In this document: piece after piece, positions 1 through 8,142 of the stretch
Layout of the letters: every line of letters begins with the position of its first letter
Position numbering within the stretch: position 1 is the stretch's first letter
Origin: Algimonas ampicilliniresistens
GTDB taxonomy: Bacteria; Pseudomonadota; Alphaproteobacteria; Caulobacterales; Maricaulaceae
DNA length: 64,000 nt
Assembly (NCBI RefSeq): GCF_030159955.1
Contig: NZ_BSNK01000001.1
Coordinates: 496,001 to 560,000, forward strand
Reading direction: 5' to 3'
Notes under the pieces: model-generated
Told to the model about the DNA's origin: nothing
Database searches by the model: none
Seen by the model: the letters and a program-made list of their open reading frames with translations, nothing else
Translations under genes and position numbers: made by a program

Positions 1-1
1 A

Positions 2-1447
2 GAAACCCGGGACTTCTCAGACGCTTCCCAAGAGGGTGTCGCGAGGCTCCTATCCTGTTTCGAAGGCTTTGAACCGCATGTTCCGCCCTGGCGGGCGCTA
101 GCGACACTCTATCTCGACAGGACCCGACTTGGCGCACAGCTCGGATTGGCAGCGCGTGAGGGTGAAGCGAACCCAGCGATTGCGATGTGGCAATTGCAAA
201 ATTTCTTTCGCAATGATTTTGCACGCGGGGAGGGGTATCCAATCCATGAGCTGCTCACGCGCATCCGAAAGCTTGTCATGCTCTCAGATGAGCGCGAGCT
301 CAGACACCTGCCAGAGGCAGCGCAAACGCTTGATGCGGTCCGATTGCTCACCGTTCATGGCAGCAAGGGACTTGAGTTTCCGGTTCTGCACCTACCTTCG
401 CTGACGCGCGGCTCTTTAAACCGCTCAGCCAATCAGAGCCGGGGCCTCCCACCACCCGATGGTCTCATCGCTGGGCCTGTCTTTCGAGGTCGAGATGCCT
501 CGCATGCGGGGCATGAAGATGAGCAACACTGTCTCTTTTTCGTTGGCTTATCACGCGCAGAAGACCAGCTTTACCTCTATTCGCCCCATACAAGCCGTAG
601 CAAACCGTCTCCATTTCTCGACGATATTGCGGCAACCGTTACATGTGAAACCCCGCTTTCGGAGCCTCCAATACTGGCGGAGCAGGAAGAAGCGTTTGAA
701 CTCAGTCTCGACGGCAGGCCGCGCCTCTCCCCCTCACAGCTCGCACTTTATCAAAAATGTCCCCGGCGGTTTCTATTCGCCTATGTGCTTGGTATTGGCG
801 GCCGACGGATGGAAACCCCTCCCATGCAAATGCACCGGGCTGTCCAGGTCGTCATCGATCAGTTGCTCGCCCACCTGAACGACGTACTGAGCCCCGCGGA
901 ATTGACCGATATTGTCGATCAAGCCTGGGAAGAGCATGGGCCGGTCGAGCATGGCTATGCGTCGAAATATCGGACCATCGCCGACACTCTGATCGCCTTC
1001 TTGCACTCAATCCGCACGGGGGAAACGCGCAGGCCCCCTCAGACACGCGAAGTGTCACTCGAACATGCCGACATTGTCGTGACAGCCCACGAAGAAATTG
1101 ACGGCGGTGCGCACACAATCTTCCGCCGCATTAAAACCGGACGCAGGACCAGTCAGGCCCTCGAAGGTCTCGATGCGGCAGCCTTTCAGATGGCCGTCGC
1201 TGATCATGGTCATGTCGAATTTGTCTACCTCACCGGAGAAACACGGGAGATGGTGGCCCTGTCGAAACAAAAAATCTCCAACAGGGGAAAGAAAATCGAG
1301 GCGGCGACCAAAGCCTTATCGCTTGGGCAATTCCCCCCAGATCGGGGGCGTCAATGTGCCAGTTGCCCATTCTTTTTCAACTGTACACCCCCGCCAAGTG
1401 GGCACCTTCGAAAAAAAATCGGCGAGCGCTTACCGGTTTCCTCCTAG
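2..1447 (+). CDS. UvrD/AddA-like helicase C-terminus fused to PD-(D/E)XK-like Fe-S nuclease domain (5' partial)
   Basis: The frame is open from base 2, so the N-terminal ATPase part lies upstream of the window. The visible 481 residues start inside the second helicase lobe. UvrD motif V appears as VRLLTVHGSKGLEFPVLHL and motif VI as FFVGLSRAEDQLYLY. A RecB/AddB-type nuclease region follows, with four cysteines spaced as in the iron-sulphur subclass: one in YQKCPRRF and three in CASCPFFFNC near the C-terminus. The usual catalytic D-x-K segment (typically hDyKTG) reads FRRIKTGR, so Lys is kept but the Asp looks replaced by Arg. Cleavage activity is therefore uncertain. Family proteins unwind and process DNA in repair or defence. 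The Ubl-E2 gene starts 67 bp downstream on the same strand, so co-transcription is plausible but not proven. Confidence 0.85.
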   Translation, partial: ETRDFSDASQEGVARLLSCFEGFEPHVPPWRALATLYLDRTRLGAQLGLAAREGEANPAIAMWQLQNFFRNDFARGEGYPIHELLTRIRKLVMLSDERELRHLPEAAQTLDAVRLLTVHGSKGLEFPVLHLPSLTRGSLNRSANQSRGLPPPDGLIAGPVFRGRDASHAGHEDEQHCLFFVGLSRAEDQLYLYSPHTSRSKPSPFLDDIAATVTCETPLSEPPILAEQEEAFELSLDGRPRLSPSQLALYQKCPRRFLFAYVLGIGGRRMETPPMQMHRAVQVVIDQLLAHLNDVLSPAELTDIVDQAWEEHGPVEHGYASKYRTIADTLIAFLHSIRTGETRRPPQTREVSLEHADIVVTAHEEIDGGAHTIFRRIKTGRRTSQALEGLDAAAFQMAVADHGHVEFVYLTGETREMVALSKQKISNRGKKIEAATKALSLGQFPPDRGRQCASCPFFFNCTPPPSGHLRKKIGERLPVSS

Positions 1448-1514
1448 GCTGACGATTGTCCTTGTGAACACGCTGGCAATGGGCCGGCGACACAGACCTA
1501 GAAGGACAAAAATC

Positions 1515-2369
1515 ATGACGGCAACCGCCCAAACATCCCAATTCAAAGTCAGGATCGCTGATACGACGCTCAAATTTCGATCCTATACCATTGACGACCC
1601 GAAGCCGCTTGGACGGCAGCTGATCGAAGCCGTTGGAGGCCATCCTGTCGAGGAACATGTGGCCTTTGCCATTCTTCCCAATGGCGATTTCGAAGACATT
1701 CGGCTCGACGAGGGCTTTGACCTCAGAGGTCGCGGGGTCGAGAAGGTCCTCGTGGCCCGCTCGGACCGGAGTTTCCGGCTGAAAGTCGATGACGCCGACG
1801 TCGAGTGGCCCCATGCCTGTATTAGTGGGTTCGTCCTGCGCAAGCTTGCCAAGCTGGCGGAAAACTACTCCCTTTGGCAGGAACGCCCAGGCCAGCATGA
1901 CCGAAAGATTGAGAATGACGATATCATCAACCTGGATGAACCGGGCGTTGAACGGTTCATTTCTCTGATCGATCAGACCACGGAGGGCGACGCTCTACCC
2001 TCAGCTGACCAAGGCTTTCTGTCTGAGCACGGATACGCTTACGAGGTCATCGTGGAAGGCGGGCAGACGGGTATCGTGTTGAAGGGGCTCCTTCTGCCAG
2101 AGGGGAAATTCAACCATGAGACAGCAGATATTCTTATCCTGCTGCCCAGTGGCTACCCCGACTGTCCGCCCGACATGTTTTACGCATATCCGAAGCTGAC
2201 TCTCGGTGAAACGGGCCAGGATCCCAAAGCGTGTACTGTGCAACATAATTTCGGGGGGCGGAGGTGGCAGCGCTGGTCGCGTCACAACCGAAATTGGCGT
2301 CCGGGACGGGATGGGCTTCGCACCATGATCGCCCGCGTCCAGACCGCTTTGACCGAGGCGCGCGCGTGA
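1515..2369 (+). CDS. Fused ubiquitin-like (two beta-grasp domains) and family-E E2-like protein
   Basis: The 284-residue protein has three apparent parts. Residues about 8-85 and 86-155 look like tandem multiubiquitin-type beta-grasp domains; each begins with a short strand (FKVRI; FRLKV) and ends near a hydrophobic L..V/F strand. Residues about 160-284 match the prokaryotic E2 family E pattern: LILLPSGYPDCPPDMFY (208-223), then WQRWSRH (251-257) and WRPGRDGL (261-268). Cys240, in ACTVQHNFGG, is the best candidate acceptor and Cys217 a second. No terminal or internal Gly-Gly follows either Ubl, so how the Ubl would be activated or released is unclear. ATG 1515 was chosen because the upstream frame is not protein-like. 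The next gene starts on the stop codon (GTGA) or 6 bp after it. Family known from comparative genomics; the role here is inferred. Confidence 0.8.
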   Translation: MTATAQTSQFKVRIADTTLKFRSYTIDDPKPLGRQLIEAVGGHPVEEHVAFAILPNGDFEDIRLDEGFDLRGRGVEKVLVARSDRSFRLKVDDADVEWPHACISGFVLRKLAKLAENYSLWQERPGQHDRKIENDDIINLDEPGVERFISLIDQTTEGDALPSADQGFLSEHGYAYEVIVEGGQTGIVLKGLLLPEGKFNHETADILILLPSGYPDCPPDMFYAYPKLTLGETGQDPKACTVQHNFGGRRWQRWSRHNRNWRPGRDGLRTMIARVQTALTEARA

Positions 2370-2374
2370 CCCCA

Positions 2375-3757
2375 ATGCGCGACCTCATTCTCCAAAACCC
2401 CCATGAGGCTTCGATCCGCGCCCTTCTGAAAGATGGGCAAGGATCGGAGCGAGCCGCCTACATGTTGTTCGGATTGGCTGATATCGAAAGCGATCCTTGG
2501 ACGCTGCAACCTCGAACCCGTTATGTTTCACACGATTTCCAAACGATTGAACCAGACGCGATGATTTCAGCGTCTGAGCGTCATATCACATGGCAGACGG
2601 ATGGCTTCATGAAACTCCTTGGCGAGGCCAAGTCTTCAGGAATGGTTCCTGCTTTGGTCCATACACACCCATCCGGCTTGGCCCGGTTTTCTGATCAGGA
2701 TGATCGCAATGAAGCAGAGTTAGCGAGAACCGCAGCACTGAAAGGCGTGGCCGGTCTCATCAGTATTGTCATCGCGGGGGATGGCACGATCGCAGCCCGT
2801 CTATGGACAGATCAAAAGACCTTCGTCGATATGCCACGGATCCTGAGTTCCGGGCCGAGACTTGGGCTGGCTGGAGAAAACGGTAAAGCGCAAAGGTATC
2901 AGGATCGACAAATCCGCTTGTTCGGTGAAGCGGCGTCTCAACAAGCCTCTGCCTTTCGTTGTGCCATTGCTGGGTGTGGAGCAACCGGGAGCGCTGTCCT
3001 GCCACTACTTCTTCGTCTTGGCGTCGAGAACATTGTCATGTTCGACCGAGATATAGTCGAAGACACAAACCTCAATCGCTTGCATGGCGCGAGGCGTGAG
3101 GATGTCACTGCAGGGCTTTCCAAAATCGCTATTCATGAGCGAACGGTGAGGGATATTGGGCTCGGTACAAAATTTGTCGGAATTGAAAGCTGGGCGGGTG
3201 ATCCAGAGACGTGGGACGCGCTCAAATCATGTGATGTAATTTTCTGCTGCACGGATGATCATGCGGGGCGACTGTTTTTGAATCGATTTTCCCGCTTCTA
3301 CGGAATTCCTATAATTGATGTCGGACTGGCGATGCAGCGTCGTGGACAGGGCTATGATTTGTTTGCACGGGTGACAACGCTCGTCGCCGGACATCCGTGT
3401 CTTGTATGTGCCGGCCATATTGATGTCGGACTCGCGGCTGAGCAAGCCCTGAAAAGACGCGATCCGGATGCCCATGCGCGATTGAAGGAGGAGGCCTATG
3501 TTCTAGGAGAAGGGGATCCGTCCCCGGCGGTTGTCACATTTACAACGGAAGCCGCGTCAATGGCCGTAAATGAATGGCTGTCAGGACTAACCGGATTTGC
3601 GGGCTCATCCGGAATGCTACCTAGCAGGACGCGGCGATTTCACGCCCGAGATGATCGGACGAGCTCAGTTTCGGCACAACCCGACTGTTCCCTTTGCCAA
3701 GCCCCCGAGACGCTCGGTCGTGGCGATATGGTCCCCTTCCTTGATAGGATTGCGTAA
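2375..3757 (+). CDS. JAB metallopeptidase - ThiF/E1 adenylating enzyme fusion
   Basis: The 460-residue protein joins two ubiquitin-pathway activities. The N-terminal JAB/JAMM domain has Glu25 and the zinc motif HTHP at 96-99, followed by Ser106 and Asp109 (HxHP-x7-SxxD spacing). From about 193 a ThiF/MoeB-like Rossmann domain shows the nucleotide loop GCGATG (200-205), FDRDIVEDTNLNR (223-235) and CCTDDH (291-296). Paired CxxC motifs at 342/345 and 438/441 probably hold zinc. By family knowledge the E1 part adenylates a Ubl C-terminus and the JAB part processes or removes the Ubl. No cysteine is evident in the usual crossover region (about 380-405), so it may only adenylate, or use a non-canonical cysteine. 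An in-frame GTG at 2366 overlaps the previous stop (GTGA) and is an alternative start. Confidence 0.85.
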   Translation: MRDLILQNPHEASIRALLKDGQGSERAAYMLFGLADIESDPWTLQPRTRYVSHDFQTIEPDAMISASERHITWQTDGFMKLLGEAKSSGMVPALVHTHPSGLARFSDQDDRNEAELARTAALKGVAGLISIVIAGDGTIAARLWTDQKTFVDMPRILSSGPRLGLAGENGKAQRYQDRQIRLFGEAASQQASAFRCAIAGCGATGSAVLPLLLRLGVENIVMFDRDIVEDTNLNRLHGARREDVTAGLSKIAIHERTVRDIGLGTKFVGIESWAGDPETWDALKSCDVIFCCTDDHAGRLFLNRFSRFYGIPIIDVGLAMQRRGQGYDLFARVTTLVAGHPCLVCAGHIDVGLAAEQALKRRDPDAHARLKEEAYVLGEGDPSPAVVTFTTEAASMAVNEWLSGLTGFAGSSGMLPSRTRRFHARDDRTSSVSAQPDCSLCQAPETLGRGDMVPFLDRIA

Positions 3758-3758
3758 G

Positions 3759-4130
3759 ATGAGACAGTTTTTGGCGAGATTACTTCGACAGTTTGGATCG
3801 CTTGATTTTGAGCTGCTGAGCCAAAGCCATCCGACTTTCCCTGACGAAATTGAGGACTATCAGATTACGATCGTCAAGAACGGCGGCGTCGAAAAATGGG
3901 CTTGCTTTTCGTGCCCTGGAGGCTGCGGGGAACGGATCGACCTCTCACTCAATCCAAACCGCCGCCCGCGATGGACCATCAGCTGGGATTTTTGGACCCG
4001 CCCTACAATCAAGCCATCCGTGCATCAAAAAAACGAATGTGGATGCCATTTTTGGGTTCGCAACGGGCGTGTTGACTGGTGCAAGGGGGGCAGGCCGAAC
4101 AAAAGAAGCAGACTGAACCAACGACTATAA
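3759..4130 (+). CDS. DUF6527 family protein of the Ubl operon
   Basis: This 123-residue protein begins one base after the stop of the JAB-E1 gene. It carries a compact Cys/His set: Cys49, Cys52 and Cys56 in CFSCPGGCGERIDLSLN, the RPRW segment, KPSVHQ, and a C-terminal CGCHFWVRNGRVDWC. This layout is the DUF6527 pattern as I remember it; members recur beside bacterial E1/E2/JAB genes. I do not state a biochemical function. A zinc-dependent structural role, or a protease or deconjugating role, are both possible. The immediate coupling to the E1-JAB gene argues that it acts in the same pathway. The start was taken as the ATG next to the previous stop; an upstream in-frame extension would overlap the E1 gene. 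Confidence 0.75.
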   Translation: MRQFLARLLRQFGSLDFELLSQSHPTFPDEIEDYQITIVKNGGVEKWACFSCPGGCGERIDLSLNPNRRPRWTISWDFWTRPTIKPSVHQKNECGCHFWVRNGRVDWCKGGRPNKRSRLNQRL

Positions 4131-4148
4131 GGTGTAACCCAAGGGAAA

Positions 4149-4691
4149 ATGAGAGAAACGAGACACCTCCAAACTCAATTGAACATAGAGGCAACGAGCG
4201 GCACAGATGCGCCTCACGTCAAACTAGTATCGCCTAACCTTAAGGAACGACCGCCAGCACGCTCTGACGTGCTTGACTGGATGCGTCCAGATTCCTGGTT
4301 GCCGAAGCTGCCTGGGCTGATCGGAGATGTGGTCACAGATAAGGTTATTGATGCGGTGATCGCGGACCCACCTGACTACATCGTTTCGGATGACCTCACT
4401 TGGTTGAACCGATTGATATCGAAGGATGCCGATCTGAAGTCTCTCATGACAGAGAGATTACGAAATTGCTATCGCGCCTTTCGAACATGTCACGCTTCTC
4501 GGACGACTGACGTCGATAGTTTTTACAGTAAAGGTATCCGCAAGCTGGACAGATCAGATGCGACACACGCATTGAGGGCTCTCCTGAAGGAAAGACCAGA
4601 GATCCCAAATGATGAGGATCGTTTCCAACACGCATTAGATGATGTCGGATTTGATCTTCGTGAAGATCGGGTCTTCTTTGCCGCAAACTAG
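4149..4691 (+). CDS. Hypothetical protein, Ubl operon, orphan 1
   Basis: I do not recognise this 180-residue soluble protein. It starts 18 bp after the DUF6527 gene behind an AAGGGA ribosome site. It has no signal peptide, membrane segment or metal motif. The middle (about residues 55-110) looks helical and acidic/hydrophobic (LIGDVVTDKVIDAV, LTWLNRLISKDADL). The C-terminal third is charged. Its place as the fifth of six co-directional genes suggests that it is a system-specific component, such as a target, adaptor or effector; this is inference only. Confidence 0.6.
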   Translation: MRETRHLQTQLNIEATSGTDAPHVKLVSPNLKERPPARSDVLDWMRPDSWLPKLPGLIGDVVTDKVIDAVIADPPDYIVSDDLTWLNRLISKDADLKSLMTERLRNCYRAFRTCHASRTTDVDSFYSKGIRKLDRSDATHALRALLKERPEIPNDEDRFQHALDDVGFDLREDRVFFAAN

Positions 4692-4694
4692 ACT

Positions 4695-5051
4695 ATGATC
4701 ATTGAGCATGGGGCTCATTATCTTCTCTATGGCGGGGAACATCAGCTGGCCGTTGCGAGTCGAGTCTGGTCAGCCGGCGTCGCTCGGCGATATCTACGGT
4801 CACGGGGCAAAGCTACAATGTTTATATGCGATGTACCGTTTTCACTCATTAGCGATAGTTGGCTGTCCGAATATGCCGGATCCGCTTTGGCGCGTTGGAT
4901 CGGTGAAAAGCTAACAGAGCCTCAGGTTGATGATTTTGGAGAAGAGTCCATTTGCATTCATGCAGATCTTCCTGCTGAAGCTATTGTCGGACACTATCAC
5001 CCCAGTAAAGTGCGCGACCCATTTTCAGGTTCTGCCTGGACAAAGCCTTAG
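4695..5051 (+). CDS. Hypothetical protein, Ubl operon, orphan 2
   Basis: This 118-residue protein is unrecognised. It begins 3 bp after the stop of orphan 1, so the two genes are probably translated together. Features: a basic stretch ARRYLRSRGKA (30-40), the hydrophobic segment MFICDVPFSLI (42-52), and a histidine-containing tail (GHYHPSKVRDP). No transmembrane helix or known catalytic motif is evident. The pair 4149/4695 has the size and coupling of a toxin-antitoxin or effector-immunity pair, but nothing in the sequence proves that. A gene-free stretch follows it. Confidence 0.55.
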   Translation: MIIEHGAHYLLYGGEHQLAVASRVWSAGVARRYLRSRGKATMFICDVPFSLISDSWLSEYAGSALARWIGEKLTEPQVDDFGEESICIHADLPAEAIVGHYHPSKVRDPFSGSAWTKP

Positions 5052-5434
5052 ATTCATTTCTGTCGGATCCAGCAACCAAACATATTTGTCGATATGCGCT
5101 CTCAATTTGAGACAAATCTGCAGCTGCGTGTGAGGTCCTTGTCTATCTAGGTCGACTAAAGGACTTTGCGGCTTTTGGGGTTAAGCTCACGGAAAATGTA
5201 AAAAGGGGAGCGTTTTCTAAACGAGGAGCAGAAAGAGCCCCAATGAGATGATGCATATAAATACAAATTTCTGTCCATTATGTTGTGTGACCTGAATATC
5301 CAGTTCCAAATGCCTATTCTACTAAACACTGGACTTCATCCTAAAAGGAAGCGGTAGTGTGATCACGGCCCTTACCATGGGCCTTGTCTCAGTAGTGGCG
5401 CGCATCGGGCGCGCTGATAACTGGAGACATACTC
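5052..5434. other. Intergenic stretch between the Ubl operon and the recombinase module
   Basis: About 380 bp without a convincing gene on either strand. The composition is more AT-rich than the flanks. I see no tRNA, no strong terminator hairpin and no clear promoter pair. The ribosome site CTGGAGAC just before 5435 belongs to the DUF3489 gene. This could hold the end of one transcription unit and the start of another. Confidence 0.5.
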
Positions 5435-5695
5435 ATGACACCCAATCCCACCAAACAATCCTCCTCTGAAACTGCAGCGCTCGCACCCCCTCGTGAGGGC
5501 ACCAAACAAGCCAAGCTTGTCGGCTTGCTGTCCCGCAAAAGCGGCGTGACTCTCGAGAAAGCCGCGGAGGCCTTAGGCTGGCAGACGCACACAACCAGCG
5601 CGACAATGACCGGCCTGCGCAAACGTGGCTACGTGATCGATCGAGAACCTCGTGACGGAAAGCCGAGCCTGTACCGCATCAAGCCGGACGCCTAG
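5435..5695 (+). CDS. DUF3489 family small DNA-binding-like protein
   Basis: The 86-residue protein has the DUF3489 layout: a disordered, Ser/Thr-rich first 25 residues, then a winged-helix-like core (KQAKLVGLLSRKSGVTLEKA, LGWQTHTTSATMTGLRKRGY) ending in a beta-wing with RDGKPSLYRI. Family function is not established; the core looks like a transcription-factor helix-turn-helix. It is preceded by CTGGAGAC and is followed after 2 bp by the DUF2924 gene. The trio with a serine recombinase is a familiar mobile arrangement in Alphaproteobacteria, so a role in recombinase control or directionality is plausible but inferred. Confidence 0.85.
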   Translation: MTPNPTKQSSSETAALAPPREGTKQAKLVGLLSRKSGVTLEKAAEALGWQTHTTSATMTGLRKRGYVIDREPRDGKPSLYRIKPDA

Positions 5696-5697
5696 CG

Positions 5698-6153
5698 ATG
5701 AACGCGTCATCCAAGGCCGAGCAGGAGCCAGCCTTCTCTGCGCTTAAGGATCTCTCGCGCGAACACCTGCTTGTCCTGTGGCATCGCTACTATGAGACCC
5801 CGCCCTTCAAAGGCGCTCGCAAGAGCACTCTGATTCGAGGGATCAGCTACGCTCGACAAGCGAACGCGTATGGAGGCCTCAAGGCGATGACCAAGCGGAA
5901 GCTTCTCAAAATTGCCAAAGAGCTGACCGCTGCAGCTCTGACAAAACCCGTCGCAACAGCGAATCCTCCGCCGCCTAAGATCCAACCCGGAACCCAACTG
6001 GTCCGAGAGTGGAACGGCAAGACTTACGCTGTCCTCTGCACTGATCAGGGCTTTGTGATGAATGGAGTCACCTACGGGTCGCTCTCTGCAATCGCCAAAG
6101 CCATCACTGGGACGACGTGGTCAGGCCCTCGCTTCTTCGGGGTGAGGGGATAA
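5698..6153 (+). CDS. DUF2924 family protein, partner of the recombinase
   Basis: The 151-residue protein matches DUF2924: an N-terminal helical part containing LSREHLLVLWHRYYETPPF and LIRGISYARQANAYGGLK, a Pro-rich linker near 88-96, and a C-terminal domain with LVREWNGKTYAVLCTDQGF, YGSLSAIAKAITGTTWSGPRFFG. The C-terminal WSGPRFFG box is diagnostic of the family. The function is unknown; these proteins are nearly always encoded next to a large serine recombinase, as here (recombinase ATG 18 bp downstream). It is a likely accessory or directionality factor by context. ATG 5698 follows the DUF3489 stop by 2 bp. Confidence 0.88.
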   Translation: MNASSKAEQEPAFSALKDLSREHLLVLWHRYYETPPFKGARKSTLIRGISYARQANAYGGLKAMTKRKLLKIAKELTAAALTKPVATANPPPPKIQPGTQLVREWNGKTYAVLCTDQGFVMNGVTYGSLSAIAKAITGTTWSGPRFFGVRG

Positions 6154-6171
6154 ACTGGAGGGGGACAGATA

Positions 6172-7896
6172 ATGACGACTTCAGCCCCAACGACTCTTCG
6201 ATGCGCGGTCTATACCCGCAAGTCTCATGAGGAGGGTCTAGACCAAGACTTCAACTCCCTCGATGCACAAACGGAAGCCTGTCGGGCCTATATCCTGTCT
6301 CAAGCTGGCTTGGGCTGGCAGCTAAGGGACGGGGAGTATAGCGATGCCGGGATCTCGGGTGGCCATATGGATCGACAGGGGTTGCAGCGTCTCATTTCGG
6401 ATATTGAAGCCGGGCTGATTGATGTGGTGGTCGTTTATAAGGTGGATCGCCTCACAAGATCTCTGTCTGACTTCTCTCGGCTGGTGGAGACCTTCGACCA
6501 GCATCAAGTGTCGTTCGTATCTGTGACTCAAGCCTTCAACACGACCACATCCATGGGACGACTGACACTCAATGTGCTGCTCTCCTTCGCTCAGTTCGAA
6601 CGAGAGGTCACAGCGGAGCGGATCCGAGACAAGATCGCGGCCTCAAAGGCCAAAGGCATCTGGATGGGAGGCCTAGTCCCGCTGGGGTATCGGAGTAAGA
6701 ACAGAAAGCTCATCATTGAAGAAAGGGGAGAAGACCGCCCAGACGGGTGGGGGGAGGCCGAGACCGTCAGAGCCATCTTCTCCCTCTACTTACGGCTCAA
6801 GTCCGTCCGACAGGTCAAAGAAGCGCTCGATAGGGAAGGCGCGCTCTCAAAAAGACGCGTGACAAAGACAGGGAAAGTCTCAGGCGGCAAGCCTTTCTTC
6901 CGAGGGCACATCTACACCATTCTGAAGAACCCGATCTATGTCGGGAAGATCGTTCATAAAGGCGAGGTCTATGACGGCGAGCATGATGCCATCATTGACC
7001 AAGAGACTTGGGACCGTACCCAGGCGCTGCTTAGAGAGAATGCACCCAATCGAATGAGAAGACGCTACACCAAGACCACAGCCCTGCTAGCTGGACTGCT
7101 TGAAGATGCAGATGGGCACCCCTTAGTTCCTCAGGCCTGCACGACAAGAGGGGTGAAGTATCATTACTATGTCAGTCGGAGGCTGAAGACCGGAGATGTG
7201 GACAGCGGGTGGAGACTCAGACGAGACACGATCGAATCGACTGTCTTGACGATCCTGAAGGGTCACTTCGCTGACGACCTGAAACTTTTTCTACTTCTAA
7301 GGCTGGATGAGATCGACGTCACAACCCGGCAAACCATCATGCACGCATCAAAGCTCCTAGCAGCCGCCTTAGCAAAACCGACCCAAGAGTTGATGCATCA
7401 GCTCGTCGAACGAATCGTGCTGGAGGCTAACAGCGTGACCATACAGCTCTCGAAAGACGGTCTACTCTTCCACCTACCAATTGATGAAGAACCAGAGAGT
7501 TGGACACACTCCAACCTCTTGATCCAAGAGGACATCGTCCTGAGGAGGCGGGGACAAGAGACGAAGCTCGTTCTAGGCGCAAAAGACGAACCCGCATTTA
7601 ATCCTGACGAGGCTCTGATCCATTTGATCGCCAGGGCGACGCTACTCCGGGAGCAGCTAGAGTCAGGTGAGATCACATCGCTATCGGAGTTCGCGGAAGT
7701 TCAAGGCCTCGACCCCAGCAACATGAACAAGCTCGTTCCGCTCGGATATCTGGCACCCAGCATTCTCGACGAAATTCTCGAAGGTCGCCAGCCAGAGCAT
7801 ATGTCGAGTCGGTCCTTGCAGCGCATGACCGATCTTCCCTTAGAATGGGACGCCCAACGCAATCATCTGGGCATGCACTCTGCATCACCACACTGA
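6172..7896 (+). CDS. Large serine recombinase (site-specific integrase)
   Basis: The 574-residue protein has an N-terminal resolvase/invertase catalytic domain with the nucleophile in VYTRKS (Ser18), DAGISGG, and the arginine-containing VVYKVDRLTRSLSDF. A recombinase domain follows (FRGHIYTILKNPIYVGKI, about 242-259). The usual zinc-ribbon cysteines are absent: the corresponding stretch LLAGLLEDADGHPL has none, a variant common in alphaproteobacterial members. The C-terminal half is helical and probably binds DNA. It should catalyse integration or excision of the surrounding island via attP/attB recombination. It is preceded by a ribosome site GGAGGGGG and is the last island gene; tRNA-Ala lies 170 bp beyond it. 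Confidence 0.92.
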   Translation: MTTSAPTTLRCAVYTRKSHEEGLDQDFNSLDAQTEACRAYILSQAGLGWQLRDGEYSDAGISGGHMDRQGLQRLISDIEAGLIDVVVVYKVDRLTRSLSDFSRLVETFDQHQVSFVSVTQAFNTTTSMGRLTLNVLLSFAQFEREVTAERIRDKIAASKAKGIWMGGLVPLGYRSKNRKLIIEERGEDRPDGWGEAETVRAIFSLYLRLKSVRQVKEALDREGALSKRRVTKTGKVSGGKPFFRGHIYTILKNPIYVGKIVHKGEVYDGEHDAIIDQETWDRTQALLRENAPNRMRRRYTKTTALLAGLLEDADGHPLVPQACTTRGVKYHYYVSRRLKTGDVDSGWRLRRDTIESTVLTILKGHFADDLKLFLLLRLDEIDVTTRQTIMHASKLLAAALAKPTQELMHQLVERIVLEANSVTIQLSKDGLLFHLPIDEEPESWTHSNLLIQEDIVLRRRGQETKLVLGAKDEPAFNPDEALIHLIARATLLREQLESGEITSLSEFAEVQGLDPSNMNKLVPLGYLAPSILDEILEGRQPEHMSSRSLQRMTDLPLEWDAQRNHLGMHSASPH

Positions 7897-8066
7897 ACCA
7901 ACGGGTCACCAAAACTGCCTTGTAAGACTGTCTCGCGAAATGGTGCTAGAAAGCCAGGTCATGCGAGGTTGGCGGACGTTGGATCCGTCTCGATCTCCGT
8001 TAACTCACTGAAACTACTGTATAGTTCTGGCAAAGCCGAGTTCAGGGTGTTCACAGGGGAGAGGAC

Positions 8067-8142
<76 letters not shown>

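Larger units (their letters stand above)
1..7896. mobile_element. Accessory island (left end outside window): Ubl-conjugation genes plus serine recombinase
   Basis: All genes from the window start to 7896 point the same way and are closely spaced. They are a helicase-nuclease, a Ubl-E2 fusion, a JAB-E1 fusion, DUF6527, two orphans, DUF3489, DUF2924 and a large serine recombinase. Housekeeping genes begin right after, at tRNA-Ala (8067-8142, minus), whose 3' end faces the island. The DUF3489-DUF2924-recombinase trio is a common mobile module in Alphaproteobacteria (established knowledge). That this is one integrated unit is inference. I found no direct repeat of the tRNA end inside the window, and the other boundary lies outside it. 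Confidence 0.55.
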
